Source of the DNA: Polyangium jinanense
GTDB taxonomy: Bacteria > Myxococcota > Polyangia > Polyangiales > Polyangiaceae
NCBI RefSeq assembly: GCF_028435365.1
Contig: NZ_JAGTJJ010000001.1
Coordinates: forward strand, 806,001-870,000
Direction: 5' to 3'
Length of the DNA stretch: 64,000 nt
Part shown: positions 19,433-27,777 of the stretch, one piece after another
Layout of the letters: every line of letters begins with the position of its first letter
Position numbering within the stretch: the first letter of the stretch is position 1
Notes under the pieces: model-generated
Seen by the model: only the letters and a program-made list of their open reading frames with translations
Databases searched by the model: none
What the model was told of the DNA's origin: nothing
Translations under genes and position numbers: made by a program

Positions 19433-20377
19433 ATGAAGAAGTCGATCCAACTCCTCATGGCGGCGGCGATCGCCACGAGCGCACCCTTCCTGAGCATCGG
19501 CGACGCGTCGGCGGACGGCGGCTACGGCGGCTACGACTACAACCCGCGCTTCGGTCAGGTCGACGCCCGCTTCCTCGACAACGGCGACCTGCGGTTCGGC
19601 TTCGAGCAGATGAACATCCGCCGGCAGTTCGCCCGGTACTCGATCAACGCCGACCTCCAGGCGACGTACCGTTGCCAGGATCAGCGCGGAAACTTCGCCG
19701 GCGAGCCGATCGTCCTCCGCGATTCGTGGAACGACGCGAAGAGCTTCCAAGCGTCCCGGCAGGGCCGCGTCTACGGCGAGTTTCTCATGCCGCGGGATCG
19801 GTTCCGCGGCGCGGGCGCTTGCCGTGGCAGCTACCAACAGCCGGTGCTCATGCGGGTCACGATCGTGAACGTGCGCCTGCTCGACGAGACACACAACCTG
19901 CCGTACGCGCGCGAGCGCATCACGTGCGACGCGCGCGGCGCCTACGGCTACGACGACACGCAGTACGGCCCGGGCAAGGGCGACATCCAGTACGGCCCCG
20001 GCAAGGGCGACATCCAGTACGGCCCCGGCAAGGGCGACGAGTACTACGGCGACGAGGGCCAGTACGGCGGCGCCGACGATCAGTTCGACATCGGCCCGGG
20101 CGACACGCAGTACGGCGGCGACGTGCAGTACGGCCCCGGCAAGGGCGACGTGCAGTACGGCCCCGGCAAGGGCGACGTGCAGTACGGCCCCGGCAAGGGC
20201 GACGTGCAGTACGGCCCCGGCAAGGGCGATGTCCAGTACGGCCCTAGCAAGGGCGATGTCCAGTACGGCCCCAGCAAGGGCGACATCCAGTACAGCGGCG
20301 GCGACAGCCAGTACGCCCCGAGCAAGGGCGACGTTCAGTACAGCGGCGGCAAGGGCGACATCAACAAGGCCTACTGA
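19433..20377 (+). CDS. Secreted protein with QYGPGKGD tandem repeats
   Basis: 314 residues. ATG at 19433, preceded by AAGGAGAGG. A Sec signal peptide (KKSIQLLMAAAIATSAPFL, cleavage probably after ASA near residue 28) is followed by a domain of about 145 residues with three cysteines (TYRCQDQRG, GACRGSY, RITCDARG) and aromatic-rich strands. The C-terminal 135 residues consist of 9-residue units VQYGPGKGD (variants IQYGPGKGD, VQYGPSKGD, VQYSGGKGD), with one diverged insert at EYYGDEGQYGGADDQF. The repeat alternates Tyr/Gln, Gly/Pro and Lys/Asp, as in extended, adhesive or matrix-type proteins. No sorting signal; the function is unknown. It is followed by a strong terminator, so it is probably monocistronic. 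Confidence 0.85.
   Translation: MKKSIQLLMAAAIATSAPFLSIGDASADGGYGGYDYNPRFGQVDARFLDNGDLRFGFEQMNIRRQFARYSINADLQATYRCQDQRGNFAGEPIVLRDSWNDAKSFQASRQGRVYGEFLMPRDRFRGAGACRGSYQQPVLMRVTIVNVRLLDETHNLPYARERITCDARGAYGYDDTQYGPGKGDIQYGPGKGDIQYGPGKGDEYYGDEGQYGGADDQFDIGPGDTQYGGDVQYGPGKGDVQYGPGKGDVQYGPGKGDVQYGPGKGDVQYGPSKGDVQYGPSKGDIQYSGGDSQYAPSKGDVQYSGGKGDINKAY
19958..20359 (+). repeat. 27-bp in-frame tandem repeat
   Basis: Units of 27 bases, for example CAGTACGGCCCCGGCAAGGG plus CGACGTG, are repeated about 12 times; several consecutive copies from about 20126 are nearly identical. Such recent homogeneity implies expansion by slippage or unequal recombination. No spacers separate the units, so this is a coding repeat and not a CRISPR array. 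Confidence 0.85.
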
Positions 20378-20402
20378 GCGTCGCGGTCGTCGACTCCTCC
20401 TC

Positions 20403-20440
20403 CCGATCCCGGGCTTCGGTTCGCCCGGGATCGGTTTTTT
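20403..20440 (+). terminator. Rho-independent terminator of the repeat-protein gene
   Basis: CCGATCCCGGGC (20403-20414) pairs perfectly with 20423-20434 across an 8-base loop and is followed by six T (20435-20440) and a further TTT. It lies 26 bases after the stop at 20377. It is the clearest intrinsic terminator in the window. Confidence 0.92.
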
Positions 20441-20456
20441 CTTTCCGAACCCGTGA

Positions 20457-21632
20457 TCACCACGAGCCGTCGCGGAGCGGCTCGGCGCCGAAGAGCTCGG
20501 CAAGCACCTTGCGGTACTGATCGGCGAGCCGCACGAGGTCGTGGAAGACCGCGGCGATGTCGTGCTCGCTCGCGAACGCGGAGACGGGCTCGGAGAAGGA
20601 GAGCACGACGACATCCCCCGCGAGCGAGAGGCGACACACGCCCGAGGTCTGATCGTTCGCCGTGAGCAGGAGCCGGTAGAACGGTTCGTGGTTCGCCGAA
20701 GGCACACGCACGAGCGGCACGCGCAAGATCACCTGCAAGCCCGCGCTGTCGAGGCGGATCGTCACCTCGGAAGGTGTCGCGTCTCCGCCGAGCGCGCGAT
20801 GATGAATGCGCCACGATCGCGGCCCGGTGCGTGCCTTGTTCGCGACGATCCCGAGCGCGGTGAGCGCGTCGCGCACCACGCGCTCGGCCCCGGCCGACTC
20901 GGTCTCGAACGCATGCGGCAAGAGGATCCCGCACGACTCGCAACGATCGTTGTCCGCGGAGAACGCCTCCGTGCAGCCAGGGCAGCGGTGAATGAGGGTG
21001 CGCTCGCCGAGCTCCGACGCAGGCACGTCGAGCGCGCGGAGGTCCCGCGCGAGGAGACCGACGGGCAGGATGCACCGAGCGCGATCGAGCGCATCCCGGC
21101 CGATGCGCCGCGCCGTGGTGATCACACCGATCACACGCCCGGCCGCATCGATCACGGGAGAGCCGCCGCGCCCGGCGCGCGCGCCGAGATCCGGATCGAG
21201 CGCCGCGAGCTCGCCGCCGCGCCCCTCGGCGCACACCACGGCCATCGCCGTCACGAAGGTATCGCCTGGCGCCGCGATCAGCGTGGTGACGGGCTCGCCG
21301 AGCCGCGGCAACGGATCCGCGCGCAAGGGCAGCGGCGCTGCGCCGATCGCTTCGAGTGGGAGCACGAACGCGAGATCCCGTTCCGCGTCCACGGCGACGA
21401 CGCGACCCGCCGCGCGCCTGCCTTCCTCGGTCGAGAGCACCACCTCGGACTGGAAGCCCACGGTGCGCCAGCTCGTCACGACCACGCCGTTGCCGAGCGC
21501 GACCCAGCCCGTGCCGCTCGACGTCCCCGACGTCACCGTCACGACCGATCGCCGCGCGACGCCGAGCACGCTCTCTCCCGGGTTGCCGTGTTGCATGAAA
21601 TCCGCGAGCGACGAGGCGATACGCGAGCTCAT
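20457..21632 (-). CDS. Trypsin-fold pseudoprotease with zinc ribbon and YbjN-like domain
   Basis: 391 residues. Residues about 20-200 follow the HtrA/trypsin plan (VVTVTSGTSSGTGWV, VVTSWRTV, DLAFV, GGSPVID, GVITTAR), but the catalytic His of TNAHVV is Arg56 and the Ser of GNSGGPV is replaced (RGGSPV, 155-160); only the Asp in ERDLAF (Asp86) is kept. A zinc ribbon follows (Cys217/220 and 231/234). The C-terminal region (about 240-385) has strand and helix texture like YbjN/type-III-chaperone-like domains (LQVILRVPLVRVP, LSLAGDVVVLSFSEPV). It is likely a binding protein. Its ATG overlaps the stop of the upstream gene (ATGA), so the two are coupled. Confidence 0.8.
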   Translation of the reverse strand: MSSRIASSLADFMQHGNPGESVLGVARRSVVTVTSGTSSGTGWVALGNGVVVTSWRTVGFQSEVVLSTEEGRRAAGRVVAVDAERDLAFVLPLEAIGAAPLPLRADPLPRLGEPVTTLIAAPGDTFVTAMAVVCAEGRGGELAALDPDLGARAGRGGSPVIDAAGRVIGVITTARRIGRDALDRARCILPVGLLARDLRALDVPASELGERTLIHRCPGCTEAFSADNDRCESCGILLPHAFETESAGAERVVRDALTALGIVANKARTGPRSWRIHHRALGGDATPSEVTIRLDSAGLQVILRVPLVRVPSANHEPFYRLLLTANDQTSGVCRLSLAGDVVVLSFSEPVSAFASEHDIAAVFHDLVRLADQYRKVLAELFGAEPLRDGSW

Positions 21633-23398
21633 CCGGACGCGATCCTCTTCAGCGCCGTCATCATCAGATCGAGCGCCGCCTGCTTGGGCACGTCGCGATG
21701 CGCGTGCGCCACGATGTCCTTCAAGCGTTGCGACGTCTGCTGTGGCAAACGCGTCCGTGTGAGCAACTCCGTCAGCGCGCCGAGCGCGAGGAAGTGGCGG
21801 AGCGTCGCGTCCTGCGGCGCGAGCTCGATCTCCTCGACGTACTTCGCCAGGTGCTCACGCGCCTGCGCCGCCGTCGCGAGCGGCTCGACGATGAACGCCC
21901 TCTCCTTCGGGAGAAGCGCGCGCGCCGCGACGATCCGCTCCATCGCGAGCAGCGCCGGCTCGGCCATCGGGATCGGCGACGACGGACGCTTGCCGCCGGG
22001 CGACGCGCTCGGCCAGATCGCACGCGTCACGCCCGACGCGTTCCGGTAGAGGTACGAGACCGCGTCGGGCACGTGCTCGCCGAACTCGTAGATCGCGCGA
22101 TACACCGCGGCGCGCACGAGCAGGAGCATCGTCGCGGGCCGCTCCTCGTAGCTCAGCGCCGTCGCGAGCGCCTGCGCCTGATGCAAGAGCTCGCAGAGTT
22201 TGTCCGCGGGCGTGAGCGCGCGGCGCGCCGCAGCATCGTCGAGGTCTGGCGAGCCGGGGCGCGTCGCGCCTTCGACCGCGGGCATCCCGGGCACCGTGCG
22301 TCGACGCGCGCCGGGCGCGGCGAACGGCATCGGCGTCGTGAGCGACGGGATCGCCCCGAGGCGCGCGGTCTCCGGCGGCGGCTCGCGGTCGGGCCCAGGC
22401 GGCGCAGCGAACGCGGACGTCTGCGGAACACCGAGCCGCGCCGTCTGCGGCACGTTCTCGGGAGGCGCGAGCACCGGCGGCACGCCGTCCTCGCCGCGCC
22501 ACGTATCCGAGAGGCGGAACGGCGCGAGCACCGGCGGCAGCTCCTCCTCCGCGACGGGAGGCCGCGACGCATCGTTCGCGAAGGCCGGCGCGAGGATCGG
22601 CGGCAGATCGTCATCCGGCGGCGTCGCGTTGTCCGCGGGCCTGAGCGTCGAGGGCGGCGGCGGCACGACTGATCGTCGCTGCGGCGCCGGCTGCAACGTC
22701 GAGAGCGTCCGCTTCCTCCCGAGCGACTCCCATCCACCGCCTCCGCGCGCATCTCCGTGTGCCGCGGTGCGCGCATCAAACGACGCCACGAAGATCTCCG
22801 CGTACCGCTCCGACGTCGCCATCATCTCGCGGATCACGTGCCGCACGAGCGGCGGCGACGCGGCGCCGAGCTGCGTGACGAAGCGCAGAAGGAGCAGATC
22901 GTCCCGCAGGCACACGCGTGACGTGATCGCCTCCTCGTCGCAGAGCTCGAGCGACAGCCGCATCGCGGGGACGCGCTGGCTGCGCGGCAGGCGCGCCACC
23001 GGCGACTCCACGATGAGGTGCATCGACTGCATGTCGAGCGACAGGAACACGCTCGACTCCTTGCCGATGAGCGCCCAGCCCGGCCCCTCGGGCAGGTTCA
23101 CCGCGCGCGCCGTCAGGTTCGACTCGGCAGAGGCGACGATGCCGAGCGCGCGCGCATACTCGCCACGCCGGAACGCTTCCGTCGCCCTCTCCAGCCCGGA
23201 AGGATCGAGCGACGCGTGCCCGCGCGGCACGAACCTCCGCATCGAATCTTCAAGCGCCAGCGGCGCGCGGTATTCCCCGCAGGCGTCGCAGCGTGGCCCG
23301 TGGACGGGCCATCCGCACACCGTGCAGAACTCCCGGGCCGTTCGGCTCGCGGCTCCCACCGCGCAGAGGATAAAGCGAACACGGCCCGCCGCGGGCAC
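21629..23398 (-). CDS. Zinc-ribbon / YbjN-like protein with proline-rich linker
   Basis: Up to 589 residues from a GTG at 23398; a GTG at 23359 is also possible. A zinc ribbon (CTVCGWPVHGPRCDACG, Cys25/28/37/40) is followed by a YbjN-like domain (about 95-205: FLSLDMQSMHLIVESPVARL, LLLLRFVTQLG). A linker of about 160 residues repeats the motif LPPxLAP (DLPPILAP, ELPPVLAP, GVPPVLAP) and QTARLG/ETARLG. The C-terminal 190 residues are helical (DKLCELLHQAQALATAL, LLLVRAAVYRAIYEF). No signal peptide or membrane segment, so cytoplasmic. Sharing a ribbon plus YbjN-like fold with the next, overlapping gene suggests that the two proteins act together (inference). Confidence 0.7.
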   Translation of the reverse strand: MPAAGRVRFILCAVGAASRTAREFCTVCGWPVHGPRCDACGEYRAPLALEDSMRRFVPRGHASLDPSGLERATEAFRRGEYARALGIVASAESNLTARAVNLPEGPGWALIGKESSVFLSLDMQSMHLIVESPVARLPRSQRVPAMRLSLELCDEEAITSRVCLRDDLLLLRFVTQLGAASPPLVRHVIREMMATSERYAEIFVASFDARTAAHGDARGGGGWESLGRKRTLSTLQPAPQRRSVVPPPPSTLRPADNATPPDDDLPPILAPAFANDASRPPVAEEELPPVLAPFRLSDTWRGEDGVPPVLAPPENVPQTARLGVPQTSAFAAPPGPDREPPPETARLGAIPSLTTPMPFAAPGARRRTVPGMPAVEGATRPGSPDLDDAAARRALTPADKLCELLHQAQALATALSYEERPATMLLLVRAAVYRAIYEFGEHVPDAVSYLYRNASGVTRAIWPSASPGGKRPSSPIPMAEPALLAMERIVAARALLPKERAFIVEPLATAAQAREHLAKYVEEIELAPQDATLRHFLALGALTELLTRTRLPQQTSQRLKDIVAHAHRDVPKQAALDLMMTALKRIASG

Positions 23399-23449
23399 AA
23401 TGTGCGTGCGCCGTGATCCGCGCCGCCTTTTCCGGCCCGTTCGCCCCGA

Positions 23450-25408
23450 TCAGATCAGGGGGTTCAGGTGCAGCGGGGTTCGCGTTTCTCGCAGGTCCAC
23501 CTGGATCCGGCGCACGAAATGGGCGGCGAAGGCGGCCCAGGTCACGAACGTGACCACTCCGCTCACGAGCCCGGCGTTCCGGCCGAAGCTGATCACCGTC
23601 GTCGCAAGGGCGCCGAGCAGAACGAACGCCGAGGCCACGATCGCGAGCGGCAAGAACCATCGCAGCGCGATCCGCGACCGCTCCTCCGCGCAGAGCCGCG
23701 GCAGCGCCCAGCGCAGCCACACCACCGTCAGCACGAGGCCCCAGCTCTTCAGCAAGAAGAGCAGCGCGCCCACGATCTTCAGCGCGCCCGCGCTCTCCTG
23801 CGTCGCGCCTGCCACGCCCGGGAGCTGCCAGCCGCCGAGGAAGATCGCGCTCGCGATCCCGCAGGCCACGAACACGTGCGCCCACTCCCCGAAGTAGAAC
23901 AGAAGCTGCCGCGCGCCGACCTTTGCGGGTGGCGCGAGCTCCTCCCCGCTCGCTTCCGCCTCCCGCAGCGCGCCCGGCGCACGCCCGTCGGCCGTGATCA
24001 TCGACGTCACGTACGCGAGGAACAGCACGAACGTCGCCGGGTTCCGGAACACGAACCAGTGCCAGGGCCACCCGCCCGCGTCGAGCGGCGATCCCCCCTG
24101 CCCACCTTGCGCCGCCACGATGTCCTCGAGCCGGAGCGACCCCGTGCTCGACACGACGCACACGATCGCCACCACGGCCGGTAGCTCCTGCAGAAGCACC
24201 CGCCCTGCGCCGCGCAGACCTCGCAGCACGGACCAGCGCTCCCCCGCGAGCGACCCACCCGTCACGAACCCGAGCCCGAGCAGCGCCACGAGCGCGAGCA
24301 GAAACAGCATCCCGACATCGAGGTCCGCGCCCACGAACCTTTGCGAGAACGGCATCACCACGAACGTCGCCGAGATCGCCGCGAACGCGAGCACCGGCGC
24401 GAGCTTCGACAGGATCGGATCCGCGTCCGGCGGCGCGATCGCCGAGGCCACCTCGCGATGCACCTCCGCGGCGAGCCGCGCGACCGGCGAGCGCACGAGC
24501 GTCTTCTTCCCGCTCCGCTGCCCTGCGAGTCGCGACGCCACGCGCCGCACGAGCCACGCCACGAGCGCGCCGAGCGGCGTCGCGAACACGAGCAGCGTCG
24601 CCGCGGACAAACCCAGCACGATCGCCGCGCCGAGCAGGTCCGAAGGCGCGCTCGCGTGGAACCCCTCGATCGAGATCGGGACGATCCGCGGCTCCTCCGC
24701 GCCGCGCTGCACGGCCACGAGTGGCGCGCGCTCCTCGCCGCTCGGAATCACGTCGGCCACGCTCGTCACCTTCACGCCCTCGAAGCTCGTGATCACGTCG
24801 CCGCCCTCGATCCGCGCCGCGGCTGCGGGGCTGTCCGGACGAACCGCCGCCACCACGAGCCCGTTCGACGTGGGTGCGTCCGGTGAAACCGTGATCCCCA
24901 GGAAGTCGAGCGCCCGCTGCCCGTCGCGCTCCCGTGCCAGCGCGATCGCGCGCCGCGGCGCCTTCGGCCGCACGTCGATCGTCACCTCCTTGACCGATCC
25001 CGTCACGGGCAGCGCGCCCTCGGCCTTCGTCTCCAGCGTGACCGTCACGTCGCCGTGGAACGTCGTGTGCGCCGACTCATCGCCTTGCCCGCAGAACCGC
25101 GCCACGAGCGCCTCGCTCACTGCGGCGCTCACCTTGTCGGTCGAGATCCTCGCCTTGTCGACGACGATCGTTTGCCCTTCGATCGGCGCTTCTCCGGGCC
25201 GCTTCAGCGTCCCGCGGAACGTGATCGTCGCCTCGCGCGCCTCTCCGGTCGGCAGGTTCGTCCCGAGCACCTCCAGCCGATCGCCCGACTCGAGCTCGCG
25301 CGGCGCCACGTCGACCACCCGCAGGAGATCGGGCGCGCTGTCGTTCACGTTACAGCCGCTCGCCAGGAGACAGGCGAGGGCGAGCGTGATCCTTCCATGA
25401 CCGGGCAT
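23450..25408 (-). CDS. Lipoprotein-PDZ domain fused to a NuoH-like (complex I subunit H) membrane domain
   Basis: 652 residues. ATG at 25408 begins a lipoprotein-type signal (RITLALACLLASGC, Cys19). Residues 30-150 form a beta-rich domain, and 165-250 read as a PDZ domain (LDFLGITVSPDAPTSNGLVV, SPAAAARIEGGDVITSFEG). From 257 the protein follows NuoH helix by helix: PDADPILSKLAPVLAF (compare the NuoH ANAD...LAPVLA), GADLDVGMLFLLAL, RGLRGAGRVLLQELP, DGRAPGALREAEA for NRAPFDLPEAEA, LLFYFGEWAHVFV, AIFLGGW, and LKSWGLVLTVVWLRWALPRL. NuoH forms part of the quinone site and proton path of complex I. No other nuo gene is in the window, so this may be a repurposed quinone-site subunit. It starts 8 bases after the ABC ATPase gene. 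Confidence 0.82.
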   Translation of the reverse strand: MPGHGRITLALACLLASGCNVNDSAPDLLRVVDVAPRELESGDRLEVLGTNLPTGEAREATITFRGTLKRPGEAPIEGQTIVVDKARISTDKVSAAVSEALVARFCGQGDESAHTTFHGDVTVTLETKAEGALPVTGSVKEVTIDVRPKAPRRAIALARERDGQRALDFLGITVSPDAPTSNGLVVAAVRPDSPAAAARIEGGDVITSFEGVKVTSVADVIPSGEERAPLVAVQRGAEEPRIVPISIEGFHASAPSDLLGAAIVLGLSAATLLVFATPLGALVAWLVRRVASRLAGQRSGKKTLVRSPVARLAAEVHREVASAIAPPDADPILSKLAPVLAFAAISATFVVMPFSQRFVGADLDVGMLFLLALVALLGLGFVTGGSLAGERWSVLRGLRGAGRVLLQELPAVVAIVCVVSSTGSLRLEDIVAAQGGQGGSPLDAGGWPWHWFVFRNPATFVLFLAYVTSMITADGRAPGALREAEASGEELAPPAKVGARQLLFYFGEWAHVFVACGIASAIFLGGWQLPGVAGATQESAGALKIVGALLFLLKSWGLVLTVVWLRWALPRLCAEERSRIALRWFLPLAIVASAFVLLGALATTVISFGRNAGLVSGVVTFVTWAAFAAHFVRRIQVDLRETRTPLHLNPLI

Positions 25409-25416
25409 GGCCCGGC

Positions 25417-26229
25417 TTATCCATCGCGCCGCGGCAAAGGGCCAAGTTGAGGGCGAACCGGCAGGAAATACCGGGCGTGGTCGAGCTCGTTCACCCCCAC
25501 GAAGAGCTCCACCTCGAACACCTCTTTGAGGCGCCGGTACGTCATCACCTCCTCGATCGACCCGTGCGCCACGAGCCTCCCCGCCTTCAAGAGCGCGATC
25601 CGATCCGCGTACTGCGCCGCCGCGTTCAGATCGTGCAGCACCATCAGGCACGCGAGCCCACGCTCCCGCACCTCGCGCCACACGAGCTCCGACAACGCGA
25701 GGAAGTGCCGCACATCGAGGTGCGCCGTCGCCTCGTCGAGCAAGAGCACCGGCGCCTCCTGCGCGAGCGCCCGCGCGATCGCGACCCTCTGCTGCTCGCC
25801 GCCCGACAGCTCTGACACGCGCCGATCCGCGAGCGTTTCGAGCTCGCACGCGGCGATCGCCCTCTCCACCGCCTCTTCATCGTGCTTCGACGCGCGCATC
25901 CATGCGCCCTGGTACGGCGCGCGCCCCATCATCACGATCTCGCGCACCGAAAAGCCCACCACCGGCTCCGACGACTGCGGCACGAGCGCGATCCTCTTCG
26001 CGATCTCCCTACGCTCCATGCGCGCGAGGGACTCGCCGAGCACCTGTACCTCGCCACGCTGGGGCGGGAGCGCGCCCGAGATCACCTTCACGAGCGTCGA
26101 CTTTCCGGCGCCGTTCGGCCCGAGGACCGCGCAAATCTCGCCTTTCCGCACGGAAAGGTCGATGTTCTCGAGCGCCACGCCTCCTGCCGCGTAGCGAACC
26201 GAGACCCCGGATAGTTCGATGGCATTCAT
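25417..26229 (-). CDS. ABC transporter ATPase, FecE/HmuV/BtuD type
   Basis: 270 residues. It has Walker A GPNGAGKST, Q-loop VPQSSEPVVGF, signature LSGGEQQRVAIARAL, Walker B VLLLDEATAHLD and an H-loop in VLHDLN. The overall pattern (ISGALPPQRGEV, MMGRAPYQGAW) is typical of the ATPases energising uptake of iron-siderophore, heme or cobalamin. No permease or binding protein is encoded nearby; instead the gene is followed after 8 bases by the lipoprotein-PDZ-NuoH hybrid. It may therefore serve a distant transporter or an unusual complex with its neighbours. It is divergent from phaR. Confidence 0.9.
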   Translation of the reverse strand: MNAIELSGVSVRYAAGGVALENIDLSVRKGEICAVLGPNGAGKSTLVKVISGALPPQRGEVQVLGESLARMERREIAKRIALVPQSSEPVVGFSVREIVMMGRAPYQGAWMRASKHDEEAVERAIAACELETLADRRVSELSGGEQQRVAIARALAQEAPVLLLDEATAHLDVRHFLALSELVWREVRERGLACLMVLHDLNAAAQYADRIALLKAGRLVAHGSIEEVMTYRRLKEVFEVELFVGVNELDHARYFLPVRPQLGPLPRRDG

Positions 26230-26277
26230 GGCAACCGCGACATTTCAGGCCCTCGGACGATTCACGCTGTCATCACC

Positions 26278-26306
26278 TTGCACATATGCGTTACAGGTGG
26301 TCCAAT
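26278..26306 (+). promoter_or_regulatory. Possible promoter of phaR
   Basis: TTGCAC (26278-26283) and TCCAAT (26301-26306) are separated by 17 bases, 26 bases before the phaR start. Both match the housekeeping consensus only partly (TTG of the -35; four of six in the -10), so this is a weak call based on spacing and location. Confidence 0.25.
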
Positions 26307-26331
26307 TCGATCGCAGCGCGAAGGGGAGATC

Positions 26332-27042
26332 ATGGATACGGTGAAGGAGACCTCGGGGGCCAGTGCGACGCCGCGACGCGTCATCAAGCGGTACTCCAAC
26401 CGTAAGTTGTACGATACGAAGGACAGCCGCTACGTGACCCTCCAGCAGATCGGGGAGATGGTCCGTGCCGGCGAAGAGGTCCAGATCATCGACAACGCGA
26501 CCAAGGAGGATAAAACCGAGGTCACGCTGGCGCTCATCATCTCGGAGGACCTCAAGTCCCAGCCGCGCAGCGTGCCTCTCGGGACGCTGCGTGATCTGAT
26601 CCAGGAGCGCGGCGAGCGCCTGCTCAACACGCTCCGCGAAGGCCCGATCGGTCGGCTCATCCCGGGCGGCGGACAAGAAGACGCCCCCGCGGAAGCGGCG
26701 CCGGCCGCCCCCGCGGAGAAACCGCCCACGCAGCCGCCGCCCGCGCCTGTCGCGGCCGCTCCGGCCGAGGCGGACAAACCCGCCGCCGCCCAGGGCGCGA
26801 AGGGGCGTTTGTCCGAGATCGTCGAGAGCTCGAAGCAGACCCTCGACCAGTGGCAACACGCCGTGGACGAGCGGATCCGCCACATCCTGCCCGGCGTTGG
26901 CCTCTTCCGCGACCTCCAGACCGACGTCCAGCGCCTTTCGCAGCGCGTCGAGGAGCTCGAAGCCCTCGTCCGCAAGCTCGGCGGTGATCCAGGCAACACG
27001 TCCGAGACGCCTGCGCAACCTGAGACCTCGGCCGAGGAATAG
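26332..27042 (+). CDS. phaR: Polyhydroxyalkanoate synthesis regulator PhaR-like
   Basis: 236 residues; ATG at 26332 after AAGGGGAGATC. The N-terminal 65 residues are the PHB/PHA-accumulation-regulator DNA-binding domain (VIKRYSNRKLYDTKDSRYVTLQQIGEMVRAGEEV), followed by a helical region with DLIQERGERLLNTLREGPIGRLIPGG. A Pro/Ala linker (120-165) leads to a C-terminal phasin-like coiled coil (LFRDLQTDVQRLSQRVEELEALVRKL). PhaR proteins bind DNA and PHA granules and repress phasin genes. No pha biosynthesis gene is in the window. It sits 30 bases upstream of an ECF sigma factor gene, so the three genes 26332-28640 are probably one operon. Confidence 0.85.
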   Translation: MDTVKETSGASATPRRVIKRYSNRKLYDTKDSRYVTLQQIGEMVRAGEEVQIIDNATKEDKTEVTLALIISEDLKSQPRSVPLGTLRDLIQERGERLLNTLREGPIGRLIPGGGQEDAPAEAAPAAPAEKPPTQPPPAPVAAAPAEADKPAAAQGAKGRLSEIVESSKQTLDQWQHAVDERIRHILPGVGLFRDLQTDVQRLSQRVEELEALVRKLGGDPGNTSETPAQPETSAEE

Positions 27043-27072
27043 TCCGAGGGGTGCTCCTGTTGGGAGACCGCG

Positions 27073-27777
27073 ATGGCGTTTTTCTTCAGTAAAAAGCCAG
27101 CTTCGGTCGCCCAGGACCTGAGCATCTCCGGCGCTGGGGACGGTACGTCGGGGCTCGACACGTTCGAGGTGGAGCTGCTTGGCCACCTCGACACGCTTTA
27201 TGCGGTGAGCTGCCGCATGACGCGAAGCACGACCGAGGCCGAGGATCTCGTCCAGGACACGGTCGTGAAGGCCATGCGCGCCCGCGACCAGTTCGAGCCG
27301 GGCACGAACCTCAAGGCCTGGCTCCTTCGCATCCTCACGAACACCTTCATCAACCGCTACCGCCGCGGCGGACTCGAGCGCGACATCCTCGAAGGTCCGG
27401 ACGTCGAGTCGCTGACCGACGGATGGATCGGCGCGACGACGATGCGTGGCATGCGGGATCCCGAGACGGCGGCCCTCGCACCGCTCGTCGAGGCCGAGGT
27501 CCAGCGCGCGCTCGACGATCTGCCGCCGGAGTTCCGCGTCGCTGTCGTGCTCTCCGACATCGAAGAGCTCTCCTACAAGGAGATCGCCGAGGCGATGGGC
27601 ACGCCGATCGGAACGGTGATGTCGCGGCTGCATCGCGGCCGGAAGCTCTTGCAGAAGACGTTGCGCGACCATGCGGTCGCCATGGGCATCGTGAGCGAGG
27701 GGTCCTCGAACAAGGCCGACCAGGCTCCGACGGACCTCGCGGCGTACCGGAAGCGGAAGCGGAGTGCTGCGGTATGA
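27073..27777 (+). CDS. ECF-family RNA polymerase sigma factor
   Basis: 234 residues. Region 2 runs from about 32 (LLGHLDTLYAVSCRMTRSTTEAEDLVQDTVVKAMR, ending LKAWLLRILTNTFINRYRR) and region 4 from about 150 (DLPPEFRVAVVLSDIEELSYKEIAEAMGTPIGTVMSRLHRGRKLL). This is the SigH/SigR-like (RpoE1) ECF type, which pairs with zinc-binding anti-sigma factors and often responds to redox stress. An N-terminal extension of about 30 residues and a basic C-terminal tail are unusual. The stop overlaps the ATG of the anti-sigma gene (ATGA), giving coupled translation and balanced stoichiometry. Confidence 0.93.
   Translation: MAFFFSKKPASVAQDLSISGAGDGTSGLDTFEVELLGHLDTLYAVSCRMTRSTTEAEDLVQDTVVKAMRARDQFEPGTNLKAWLLRILTNTFINRYRRGGLERDILEGPDVESLTDGWIGATTMRGMRDPETAALAPLVEAEVQRALDDLPPEFRVAVVLSDIEELSYKEIAEAMGTPIGTVMSRLHRGRKLLQKTLRDHAVAMGIVSEGSSNKADQAPTDLAAYRKRKRSAAV

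Noticed and set aside
19958..20359. Regular 27-bp repeats considered as a CRISPR array
   Set aside because: Units are contiguous with no spacers, and they are in frame within a signal-peptide-bearing protein.
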